A DNA stretch of 64,000 nt from Deroplatys truncata (Eukaryota; Arthropoda; Insecta; Mantodea; Mantidae), in the NCBI GenBank assembly GCA_030765065.1, contig CM060985.1:176330096-176394095 (forward strand), in the 5' to 3' direction. Both the position numbers and the translations under genes were made by a program. Below the pieces are notes generated by a model. It was not told the origin of the DNA. It worked only from the letters and a program-made list of their open reading frames with translations, and did no database searches. This document shows, piece by piece, positions 54,950 to 64,000 of the stretch (the first letter of the stretch is position 1; each line of letters begins with the position of its first letter).

Positions 54950-55256
54950 TAGGTTAACTCCACAACGAATTGAGATAAATTAAAGTATGGCAATTTTTAT
55001 TGTGAACAGATAACGTAAAAAGACTTAATGAAAAATAAAACCTAATCAAACCAAGTGGAAGTATTAAACATACGCAAATACAAAGATTAATTTCCATGTG
55101 AGTGAACTTAAAACCAAACTTGGTCACAATGCAGTGGTATAAACATTTTACCGCACTAGTATGATAATGTAAAGCTTTTAGCTCGTGTGTACTAAGTTAA
55201 AAGTTCTTCTTTTAGGCCATGCTGCCTAAAAATATACTATAAAGAAAACGTACATA
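54950..55256 (+). repeat. 306-bp duplicated unit, copy 1
   Basis: From AGGTTAACTCCACAACGAAT to GAAAACGTACATA. The same unit is at 56871-57176, roughly 90% alike by eye (shared TTGGTCACA, TTTTACCGCACTAGT, TTTTAGGCCATGCTG). The mariner sits precisely between the two. Confidence 0.92.
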
Positions 55257-55321
55257 CGAGGGCAGTCCCAGAAGTACCAGACCTAACAAAGAAAACCCAA
55301 AAATGTTGGGACAAAACATCT

Positions 55322-56699
55322 TTAATTCTCTACATAGCCTCCTTTCAGCTCGATACACTTTTCCCAGCGATGTTCAATAGCTTCGATACCCTGTTTATAG
55401 TGAGAACCCTCGAGTTCTGCAAAACAGCCATCAACTGCAAACTCCACCTCTTCATTGTTGGCAAATCTTTTACCACTAAGCCATTTCTTCAACCATGGAA
55501 ACAGAAAATAATCAGAGGGGGCTAGGTCTGGAGAATAGGGTGAATGAGGAAGCAATTCGAACTTTAAATAATTGATTTTGGCCATGGCGATAATGGATGT
55601 GTGAACTGGTGCATTGTCTTGATGAAACAGAACTTTCTTTTCCACTAAATGCGGCCGCTTTGGCTTGATTTCATCAGTCAAACGCTGCAATAAGTTTGCA
55701 TAATATTCTCCATTGATTGCTTTTCCTTTTTGAAGATAATCAATGAAAATTATCTCCGGCGCATCCCAAATAACTTACGCCATGACCTTGTCTGCAGATG
55801 GAACTGTCTGCGTTTCCTTTGGAGCCGCTTCTCCCTTTTCAATCTACTGTTTTGACAGTTCCTTCGTCTCAGGAAGTGATATTCACAGAGTAATATTAAA
55901 TAGAGATACATTCCGGAAGAAAGTGGCAGTAGAAGCATGCAACCAATTCAGAAAATATAAGCGTTATATGTGTATAAAACCAGAATGAAGGTTCACGTCT
56001 TTATGCAGGAGTACAAAGAAGTGAAATCTTTTAAGAGATCTCACGAGAACTTTTCACGTGGCGGTTAAACATATGAACATACACAGACAAGGTTTATTGA
56101 TTCGAATGGTATTCAAATTAGAAATTTGTTTGTGTAATTAGTGTAATAAGGAATTTATTCTGTGAAAAATACAAGCGTATTGCCACGGTCAAATATATTA
56201 ATTATTAATGTAGCTTATACCATATGGAGTATGAAGTGATGTACCCATGTTTCATCCATGGTTATAAATCAACGCAAAAACACGCTTTATTGCAGCGAAA
56301 CATCAAACACTCGACTGAAACATCCTCACGACGCTGCTTTTGTTCCATTGAGAGTAAACGCGGCACCCATCCTGCGCACAGCTTTCTCGTGTCTAAATTT
56401 TTAATCAGGAAGTGATGTACAGCACTTTTTGAAATGCCTACGATGTCTGCTACCTCGCGCACTTTCATTCGACGATCATCCAATACCATTTTGTGGATTT
56501 TCTTCACAGTTCCTGGCGTGGTCACCTCATTTGGTCGACCACTGCGATATTCGTCTTGGCAGCTCGTACGGCCTCGCTTATGCTCTGCCACCCAATATTT
56601 TACTGTTGTAAACGAAGGAGCAGACTCCCCCAGAGTAGAATCTAGCTCAGGTTTAATATTAGTTGGACTAAGACCTTTCAAATGAAAGTATTGTATCAT
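55322..56699 (-). pseudogene. Mariner transposase split by a 352-bp insertion
   Basis: N-terminal part at 56699-56262 (GLSPTNIKPELDSTLGES, KYWVAEHKRGR, GRPNEVTTPG, VADIVGISKSAVHHFL), then a frame change. TMDETWVHHF near 56250 keeps the first catalytic Asp. The insert follows. The C-terminal half resumes near 55870 and is open from 55690 to 55322: FHQDNAPVHTS (second Asp) and SPDLAPSDYFLFP (third Asp), ending KGGYVEN. All three catalytic acids survive, so this copy is better preserved than copy 1, but it is broken by the insert and frameshifts. Confidence 0.9.
55881..56232 (+). mobile_element. 352-bp insert with 8-bp target duplication
   Basis: Direct repeats GAAGTGAT at 55873-55880 and 56233-56240 bound a 352-bp segment absent from mariner copy 1. 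The ends are not clearly inverted. Its first ~105 bp are open on the plus strand (HRVILNRDTFRKKVAVEACN). A 5'-truncated LINE tail (coding end plus 3' region) would fit, as would a hAT-like element given the 8-bp duplication. Not resolved. Confidence 0.75.
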
Positions 56700-56870
56700 T
56701 TAACCATGGCAAGTTTTATCTGTCTTTACAAATTCACTGAGATAGTTCACTATTGATGGCTACCAAACAATTACTAAACAACGTAGCATCGTCAAACTTA
56801 AGCTATATAAGCTTTCTACCACAACTGCTATATATACGCCAGGTCGGGTACTTCAGGGACTGCCCTCGTA

Positions 56871-57176
56871 TAGGTTAACTCCACAACGAATGGGATAAAT
56901 TCAAGTATGAAAGTTTATATTGTGAACAGATAATGTAAAAAGACATAATGAAAAATAAAACCTAATCAAAGCAAATGGAATTATGAAATATATGCAAATA
57001 GAAAGGTTAATTTCCATGTGAGTGATCTTGAAACCGAACTTGGTCACAGTAGAGTGGTATAAATGTTTTACCGCACTAGTGTGATAATGTAAAACCTTTA
57101 GCTCGTGTGCGCTATGTTAAAACTTCTACTTTTAGGCCATGCTGTCCAAAAAAACACTATACGGAAAACGTACATA
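56871..57176 (+). repeat. 306-bp duplicated unit, copy 2
   Basis: Second copy of the unit at 54950-55256, ending GGAAAACGTACATA. Confidence 0.92.
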
Positions 57177-57475
57177 TGTTTAAAACACAGATTAATTTCA
57201 AATATATCTTTATGAGATATACGCCAGTTCCCAAATACGTTATTACTTGATATTTTTCAGTACTTTCGTCGTTTTCTGAAGTGGTCATTATTGAATTATT
57301 TCTCGCGAGCCAGTATGGTATTTCAGTTTTAACATATAACGATCCTGTTTTAAACATTCGACTATGAAACGTTTTCTACAAAACTCGTTTCCTTTATAAT
57401 TGTTTAATACAAAAATAAATTGTTATAAGAAGAGAAATCCTGTGAATGTAACACATCAGAATTTTTATACAATCT
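57177..57475 (-). repeat. Subfamily B left-half fragment, inverted
   Basis: Weak match to the B interior (TTTCTCGCGAGCCAGTATGG near 57299) ending in a good left terminus (GAATGTAACACATCAGAATT at 57444-57463). Confidence 0.6.
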
Positions 57476-58498
57476 TCTTATTCAAAGCACCATCTCCCAG
57501 AGGAGTTTCATTTAGTATTTCACCTGAAGGGTTTGATGTCCCCTTTGTGAGGGCCAGGTAACCCCCAGCTGTGCTGGGCTTCATTAAATAAAGTGCTTTT
57601 CTCTCAAATTACAGCTGCTCGTGTGGAATTCTCCGATTCCCTCTGGACATCCTGTGTATATCCTTCTGCTTTTCAATTCACTTCTAATAGCGCCTTATTT
57701 GTTCTGGCGTTGCGTGCAACCGATGCTTAAAGGATTAGGTAGACAAAGCAAAGTAAAACATGATGTACAATTATAGGGTTCTCTCCACCCATCATCACTA
57801 ATTCACAGGTATTCCCTATGCCATTTACGTTAAAAGTTATTTTTGTATCCAATTTACAATGCTAAAAATTAGTTTTTGGCTATAAGTGGCGATACAATAA
57901 ATAAGTAAAGAAATGACAGTAAGATAAATAAATAATTGCAATAAATAGTTTCTGTATATTAAATCAATATCATGTAATAAGACTGAGTTGAAAAGATTTA
58001 TTCGCAAAGAAAAAAGGTAATTAGCAAGTTATGTAAGGAAGTCATTAGTAACATTCGAGTATAGAACGCATTAGCTTAAGGATTCTTGGAATGCACTTAA
58101 GGTTTAGTTCGGCAAATTTGCATAGTCACGTAGTAATTCTATAAATGAGAAAAGTGAAAGGTACGGCTGCACACATTCATGACGTATTCGTGACTCTCCT
58201 GTGTCATTTCTAAGTTGTGTGGCGGACATGAATGATGTAGCGGCTATTATAAGGGATCTTTCTGAACAACATTTCTGCTACTTATAGCAACTGACACTTC
58301 ACTATTGTCATAGAAGTAATCAATTCGTAAAATTCAACAGTCGGCGACTCTTTTCAAACTGAACATTTTAGTGAACATTAACATTTCTCAGCTAACTAAA
58401 CTGGTGTTATCCTTTCATGCTACAGGTAACATTTATGAACATTTGAAGCAGGGAAAGTTGTAGTCAAAATGGCAGGAAAGATACCAAACAAAACTGAG
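57476..58498. other. Unassigned stretch
   Basis: No gene. 57528-57600 (TTTGATGTCCCCTTTGTGAG and following) looks like transcribed 3' sequence with an AATAAA-like motif, but I cannot assign it. The rest is AT-rich and unmatched. Confidence 0.35.
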
Positions 58499-58728
58499 CT
58501 ACCAAGCGGGTAACGTCTGTGGTTCGCATTCGGGAGGTTCGTATTCAAATCTCACAGGCCGACTAATCTGACAGGAGTTTTTCATTCTTTCCCTCAGCTC
58601 TCAGGGTAAATACCGGATTGATATTTAATACCACCGTCAAATGAAAATAGATGACAATGAATCTATGCACAGATAATGGAAGCAGATAGACCAGAATCAA
58701 GAGGACTGCACAGGCTATTGTCAGAAAA
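58499..58728 (+). mobile_element. tRNA-derived SINE (family S2)
   Basis: Head CTACCAAGCGGGTAACGTCT (A box shortened), B-box-like GTATTCAAATCTC, body TTTCCCTCAGCTCTCAGGGT and AATACCGGATTGATATTT, tail AAATGAAAATAGATGACAAT shared with 13770-13830. Confidence 0.78.
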
Positions 58729-59540
58729 TTAAAACTCTGATGTGTTCAACTCACATGACTTTCTCTACTCTTGTACAAATTATTTTTACAAACGCTTATT
58801 CTCCATATACTTCATGTTAATCTTATTGCTAATTTTCTTGTAGGTGCAAGGGGAATTGCTAGGCTTTAAGCGACAGTCAAATATTTTAAGAGCTGGTTGC
58901 TATGTGGAACATTCCATTCTCTTTGCATTACCAGGACATAATAAAATGCATAACGAATTTGAGAAAAAGAATAAGTATTTGTAAACTTAAGGGAACAAGC
59001 AATATCTCAACAAAAAATGTATTAGACATAAGTTGTGTATTTTAACGCGAACTACATTTTTTGTGCAGTAACATTTTGTCTATCTCTTATGGTTTACCAG
59101 TTATGCAAATATAGTTCACAATGAAGAATACTTTTGGAGACATTCCCAGAAAATTCAAGATATACGTTTTATTTGTCATGAAAGTATCTTAAATATATGA
59201 TGGTTTAATCAAAATCGTTAGAGCAATTTTTGAGACAGTTAAAATGTTAGAAAAGTGTTCCTTGTAAAGGGTAATCTGGGGTGGGGGGATTTTCTTGAAA
59301 ACCTTCGTGTCACATCTCTGGAAGATACTGAACCTAAATACCAAGTTTGGTGTTTATCCGACTGTTCGTTTCTGAGTTATGCTGTTCACAGACACACAAA
59401 CACACACGGACATGTTTCCAAAAATGCTTTTTTGGATTTAGGGGGTCTCAAAACATGTATTTCCGGTGAAATCTCGGTATCGAATTTTTGTGTGGAATGC
59501 AATATTTCCCCAACTTACTATACGCAGTAGAGAAAGTAAA
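58729..59540 (+). repeat. Family A copy, near complete
   Basis: Left end TCTGATGTGTTCAACTCACA at 58736; right terminus TATACGCAGTAGAGAAAGTA at 59519-59538; CA-type microsatellite at 59388-59407. Confidence 0.9.
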
Positions 59541-60260
59541 AATATAGAATTTATTTGTTTTTAAAATGCCTTAAAAATAAAGCATTTAAATTAATTATTT
59601 TTGAATAAATTACAAATAATACAACTACTTTTTATTGCGAATGGTAGTTTTAGATGAGCGGATTTTCCTTAAAGTCTTCCTGTACCATCTTTGGAAGACT
59701 CTGAACTTAAGTATTGAGATTTATATTTATCGCACTCCTTGGTTTTGATTATGCCGTTGAAAGGCAAATGCCTAGACTGTCAAATATACACTAGCACAGA
59801 CATGGTGCACTGAGTCTCAAAACATGCATTTTCAGTAAATTTTATGTATAGAATTTTTGGTTAGAATACAACAAACACTTCCGCTATGACGTATGACCAA
59901 GGAGCGGCGGGAACCAACGAGGATCTTTTGTGTTTACCATCCTCATGAGGAACGGATGAGGTGAAGGAGCTGAAGGAGACTATAGATCATAGGCCGACAG
60001 AGCTGCGCAGATTTCTCTAACGATACCAAGCTCGATGACCTGGTCACACCGGCGGGTTGCTTACAGAACGCTGCTCTCTGGCGGAACCGGGAAGAACTCC
60101 GCCCATCCGAGGTGACTCAGAGAAGGCTGTCATCTGGCAAGATCGAGAAGAACTTTCCAACGAGCAAGCATCTATCTGGTACAGACCGACACTGCACAGC
60201 ACCTAAGCCTCTTGAAACATGAAAAGGGAAGCGAAGTATCAGGCCGGCCCACCGACGGAC
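59541..60260. other. Decayed family A segment and unassigned DNA
   Basis: 59637-59905 is a strongly decayed plus-strand right half of family A (ATTTTCCTTAAAGTCTTCCT, TTGGAAGACTCTGAACTTAA). From 59905 to 60260 no feature is recognised. Confidence 0.45.
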
Positions 60261-60279
60261 GGATAGATGGAAGTAGGGG

Positions 60280-60462
60280 GAGATGGATTCCATTTTGGAG
60301 GAATGGATGGATGAATGATTGGAGAGAGGTATGAATGGATGGAGGGATGGAGGGAGCGATGGGATGGGAGAGAGGGAGCGATGTAGGGAGGGATAATGGA
60401 TGGAGGTATGGAGGGTTGAAGGATAGATAGACAGAAAGACAGACCGGCAGGCATGCAGACAA
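60280..60462 (+). repeat. Degenerate GGAT/GGGA microsatellite
   Basis: Repeated GATGGATG, GGAGGGATGG and GATAGATAGACAG motifs. The Tc1 copy inserted at its edge; ATGGACGGACGGATGG continues on the other side at 61714-61735. Confidence 0.85.
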
Positions 60463-60465
60463 ATA

Positions 60466-61709
60466 CACTATGTGATCAAAAGTATCCGGACACCACCACA
60501 AACATACGTTTTTCATCTTAGGTGCATTGTGCTGCCACCTACTGCCTGGTACTCTTTATCAGCGACCTCAGTAGTCATTAGTCATCGTGAAACAGCAGAA
60601 TGGGACGCTCCATGGAACTCACCGACTTCGAACGTGGTCAGGTGATTGGGTGTCACTTGTGTCAGAAGTCTGTACGCGAGATTTCCATACTCCTAAACAT
60701 CCCTAGGTCTACTGTTTCTGATGTGATAGTGAAGTGGAAACGTGAAGGGACATGTACAGCACAAAAGCGTACAGGCCAACCTCGTCTGTTGACTGACAGA
60801 GACCGCCGACATTTGAAGAGGGTCGTAAAGAGTAATAGGCAGACATCTATCCAGACCATCACACAGGAATTCCAAACTGCATCAGGATCCACTCCAAGTA
60901 CTATGACAGTTAGGTGTTAGGTGAGAAACCTTGGATTCCATGGTCGAGCGGCTGCTCATAAGCCACACATCACGCAGGAAAATGCCAAACGACGCCTCGC
61001 TTGTGTAAGGAGCGTCAACATTACACGATAAAGCAGTTGCAAAACGTGTGGAGTGACGAATCACGATACACAATGTGGCGATCCGATGGCAGGGTGTGGG
61101 TATGATGAATGCCCGGTGAACGTCATGTGCCAGCGTGTGTAGTGCCAACAGTAAAATTCGGAGGTGGTGGTGTTTTGGTGTGGTCGTGATTCTCCTGGAG
61201 GGGGTTTGCACTCCTTGTTGTTTTGCGTGGCACGATCACAGCGCAGACCTACATTGATATGTTAAGCACCTTCTTGCTTCCCACTGTTGAACAGCAATTC
61301 GGGGATGGCAATTGCATCTTTCAACACGATCGAGCACCTGTTCATAATGCACGGGCTGTGGCGAAGTGGTTACAGAACGATAACATCCCCGTAATGGACT
61401 GGCCTGCACAGAGTCCTGACTTGAATCCTATAGAACAACTTTGAGATGTTTTGGAACGCCAACTTCGTGCCAGGCCTCACCGACTTACATCGATACCTCA
61501 CCTCAGTTCCGCACTCCGTGAAGAATTGGCTGCCATTCCCCAAGAAACTTTCCAGCACCTGATTGAAAGTATGCCTGCGAGAGTGAACGCTGTCATAAAG
61601 GCTAAGGGTGGGTCAACACCATATTGACTTCCAGCATTACCGATGGAGGGCGCCAAGAACCTGTACGTCATTTTCAGCCACGTGTCCGGGCACTTTTGAT
61701 CACGTAGTG
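60466..61709 (+). mobile_element. Tc1 transposon (copy 2)
   Basis: Ends CACTATGTGATCAAAAGTAT (left) and CACTACGTGATCAAAAGTGC (right, in reverse). TA at 60464-60465 and 61710-61711. The length of 1,244 bp is close to copy 1 at 22328-23578, and the two are highly similar throughout. Confidence 0.95.
60600..61627 (+). pseudogene. Tc1 transposase, several breaks (copy 2)
   Basis: N-terminal frame 60600-60920 (MGRSMELTDFERGQVIGCHL) holds the paired-type DNA-binding domain and ends at a TAG where copy 1 reads Arg-Arg-Glu. A one-base deletion (GCTTGTGTAAGG against GCTTGGTGTAAGG near 60998) and further shifts follow. The catalytic part at 61223-61444 has FQHDRAPVHNAR and SPDLNPIEQL (second Asp and Glu retained), then a TGA where copy 1 has Trp. 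The C-terminus GSTPY is at about 61625. It is more damaged than copy 1, but it preserves the correct reading at copy 1's single frame break. Confidence 0.9.
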
Positions 61710-61711
61710 TA

Positions 61712-62005
61712 GATGATGGACGGACGGATGGAGGAAATTTTATTGTCCTTGGGCGTACTAAACTACAGATTGAATTGTCAATATTGAATTACAGATTATT
61801 AAAGAACTCATTAAAGTTATGATACTACTCAATCAGATGACGTTTCGTCTTTGTTTTAAAAGTCTCAAGAGAGGTATATTGTTTGTAATATAGCTTACTG
61901 AACAAATTGCTGACTAGCTAAGAATGCATTTCTATTTATTGCTAATTGAATACATTTTGCTGTTTCTAGATTTCATATGGGTAAGAATATTCATGGTATA
62001 ATCTA
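61712..62005. other. Unassigned spacer
   Basis: Starts with the continuation of the microsatellite; the rest is unmatched AT-rich DNA. Confidence 0.35.
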
Positions 62006-62229
62006 TTGTCAGATTGGCCGCCCCGGGTTTCAACCCGTGACCTCCCGAATGCGAACGTCGGAGCCGATCGACGGGGACTCGGCACTGCTCCAGTAAGAAT
62101 GTTGTACCGTGTCCCACAAAGGGGCGTCTCCGGCAGGGAGGAAGGAAGCGAGAGAGGACACCGGGCGGCCGGAACCAGGAGTGTCTGCATAGTAATGACA
62201 GAATCTCTACGTTTACCAGGTTGAGACAC
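62006..62229 (-). mobile_element. tRNA-derived SINE fragment
   Basis: Read in reverse: TTCGCATTCGGGAGGTCACG followed by GGTTGAAACCC (B box) and GGCCAATCTGAC, as in the S2 head. The upstream GC-rich part (62090-62229) is unassigned. Confidence 0.55.
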
Positions 62230-62984
62230 CCCGAAAAAAATAAGTAAAATATGAAAATACTACACCAGGACATAATTCAAACTTTACATTTATTCTCACA
62301 AACACATTTACAATTTTGATGACATCAAATTTTTTCGGGTAAAGTAACTACAAACTACATAATGTCTATAAAATAATAATAAATAACAAAATAAATAAAT
62401 AAAAGAAAAAAAGAAAGAAGAATATAAATTAATGGATTAGACTAAAGGCGTAAAAAATTAATTGCAGCTCTAAATGCTACATTTATCTACACTTGCTGGA
62501 AACCAGCAAACTTAGCAACTGGTAACCAGCTACTATCGTTTTAATAAGTTTATGTATATTTTATTTAAAATTTTCCTTAATTAAAATGTTTTATAAAGTT
62601 AAAGTTATCTATTTATAATATTCCATTGTTCTAATAGTAGTTATTTAATTTAAATTTATAGGAGTTCAGTATCTTATTCACTCATTTATATCTTTTATTC
62701 ATACATTTGTCTTTATTTTGTATGTATTCATCTTATAACATATTATTTAATTTCAATAACAGTTTTCTATTATCTCCCTTTTAAATTTTTTATTTATATA
62801 TAAATTTTTAAAATTTCATCACTATATATTGAACCTTTACCTCTTTTAACCAAACACTAAACCATCTTTCTTCTTTCTTTTATCACTAAATATCTACTCT
62901 CTTTACCCCACAACATTTCACTTCCCTCACATCCTCCATTTTATTCTAACAGCAACTCCACCTCCAACCTACATAAACTCAAAA
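62230..62984. other. Low-complexity AT-rich DNA
   Basis: A-rich at 62370-62420 (AATAAATAAATAAAAG) and T/A-rich up to 62980. No gene or repeat match. Confidence 0.5.
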
Positions 62985-63325
62985 TTCCCCAACAGGCAGA
63001 TAGCAGACCGAAGACCTTCTCCCCATACAGAGGGTCCAGTGTCTCCCAAAAGGAGAGGTCCCCATACCCTGGCCACCAGCCGAAAGCCGAGGGGCGGAGA
63101 ATGTTTCACAGAGGGCATAGATTTTTCCCTGCCACGCCGCACCGAAACACCATCACGGACCGGTCCAACCCTGAAACAGACCTAACGGGGAGAAGGCTAG
63201 ATGAAATGTTGGGTGGAATGAATTGGAGGGACAGAAAGTTTCCTGAAGAAAACCATGGGTCAGAGAGGGTGGTCGCCTGAAATCGATCCCGGGACCTCCC
63301 GAATACGAACGTACGAGTTACTTAC
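62985..63325 (-). mobile_element. tRNA-derived SINE, minus strand
   Basis: Read in reverse from about 63325: TACGTTCGTATTCGGGAGGT, then B-box-like GGGATCGATTTC and a body with TTCATTCCACCCAACATTTC and ATCTAGCC, resembling the central part of the SINE at 21786 (TTTCATCTACTTC). The 3' side carries GGTCCCCATACCC-like sequence. Confidence 0.7.
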
Positions 63326-64000
63326 TGTGCAAACATAATAGAGTAAGTTATAAACAACAGTAGATATATAAAGTCATATGAGCTTAACCCCAAATTTGGG
63401 GGGGGGTTTATAATAAAAAACAGAATCGTTTATGAAGCAATTTTAGCAACTAATATTGGAGGTCCTCTTATGACCACATCCCATAAATTTAGAGAAGTTC
63501 TCTTACAATTTTTACCTTATATTAGTGTTTCCAAATAAAGCGTTCACGCAGCCATGATTTGTAGACGTGAATTATGGGCCCAGTATAGCAAAACATTGCG
63601 GTAGTATCTGAATAAAAATGCAATTATGCCAACTCGATGAGAAAGCCTACATTGGTATTTAACCTGCCATAGTGCCCAGGGTATACTGAGAGATTGAAAT
63701 AATTCTCCCAGCACGGGAGCTGTGACATTAATTGACTGTTTATTATTTGCCCTCGAAGCTTTGTTTTTCAGATGAAGCTCTCTCCATTGTTAGTTGAGTG
63801 TTCCAATACTGATAGCTACTGGCTACCTATTACACTCAGGAAATTATACCTGCATTGTCCATTCCTATTATTCAATTTAACGTGGGCTGCGTAGTCAATA
63901 CAAACCTTTTTATTTGTTACTCCACATGGCTTTCAATTTGAAGAGTATATCAGCCGTAAAACGGAAGTTTTTTCGCTTAGATGACAGCAAAGTAAATAAA
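63326..64000. other. Unassigned end of window
   Basis: No gene or repeat match. A G8 run near 63399. Confidence 0.35.

Larger units (their letters stand above)
55257..56868 (-). mobile_element. Mariner transposon (copy 2) split by an insert
   Basis: Ends CGAGGGCAGTCCCAGAAGTA (left) and, read in reverse from 56868, CGAGGGCAGTCCCTGAAGTA. TA at 55255-55256 and 56869-56870. Without the 352-bp insert and its duplication the element is about 1,250 bp. Same lineage as 30481-31754. Confidence 0.94.

Noticed and set aside
18956..59530. Recurrent frame reading FLENLRVASLEDTEPKYQVW in many places
   Set aside because: It is part of the non-coding family A consensus; the frame is broken at random in other copies and runs through a CA microsatellite whose length varies out of frame.
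60172..60516. Pro/Ser-rich minus-strand open frame
   Set aside because: Translation of a GGAT/GGGA microsatellite; low-complexity artefact.
1..64000. CRISPR array, bacterial operon or phage
   Set aside because: The tandem arrays have no unique spacers of constant length between short repeats, and all recognisable genes are eukaryotic mobile elements.

Overview
This window looks like a gene-poor, AT-rich piece of an arthropod (most likely insect) nuclear genome. The evidence is a dense layering of Tc1/mariner-type DNA transposons, several families of tRNA-derived SINEs, jockey-like LINE fragments, very large AT-rich non-coding spaces, and no intact host gene, operon or bacterial signal. I cannot name the species from sequence alone. 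Nothing here is a convincing multi-exon host gene; the best candidate host sequence is a non-repeat island at about 43.54-44.54 kb.

The dominant component is one dispersed repeat, called family A here (about 0.8-1.0 kb per copy, with a diverged subfamily B). More than 25 full or partial copies on both strands cover roughly a third of the window. Its left end begins with TCTGATGTGTTACAC and its right end finishes with a small hairpin followed by TAGAGAAAGTAAA. Long-form copies carry an inverted version of the left end at the right end. A CA microsatellite lies inside. I see no protein-coding capacity in it.

Layout: 0-6 kb family A/B copies with one SINE nested inside; 6-7.1 kb long tRNA-derived composite SINE; 7.1-9.5 kb Tc1-like relic; 10-11 kb subfamily B; 11.4-12.7 kb second Tc1-like relic (minus strand); 13.6-14.3 kb SINE running into a 152-bp tandem array; 14.9-21.2 kb mostly family A; 21.6-22.2 kb LINE RNase H relic split by a SINE; 22.3-23.6 kb nearly intact Tc1 element; 25.8-26.7 kb inverted SINE pair; 26.8-27.1 kb conserved unknown ORF (family C); 27.3-27.8 kb short TIR element; 27.8-29.5 kb LINE/gag-like relics; 30.5-31.75 kb mariner nested in family A; 34.1-35.5 kb second family C copy split by family A; 35.9-36.5 kb DDE transposase relic; 37.2-43.1 kb family A copies, two of them head to tail, with a foldback DDE element nested in one; 46.0-47.3 kb mariner; 47.9-48.7 kb LINE C-terminal relic; 50.3-53.6 kb array of 37 exact 76-bp units plus decayed flank; 54.95-57.18 kb duplicated 306-bp unit with a mariner at the junction, itself split by a 352-bp insert; 58.5-59.9 kb SINE and family A; 60.5-61.7 kb second copy of the Tc1 element; 62-63.3 kb SINE pieces.

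The elements do not form a pathway. They record successive waves of insertion: family A copies are hit by SINEs, mariners and a DDE foldback element, while family A itself hits family C. The nesting gives a relative chronology. The most unusual items are family A, the foldback element whose arms contain inverted transposase coding sequence, the indel-free 76-bp array with higher-order repeats, and the conserved unknown ORF present in two copies.
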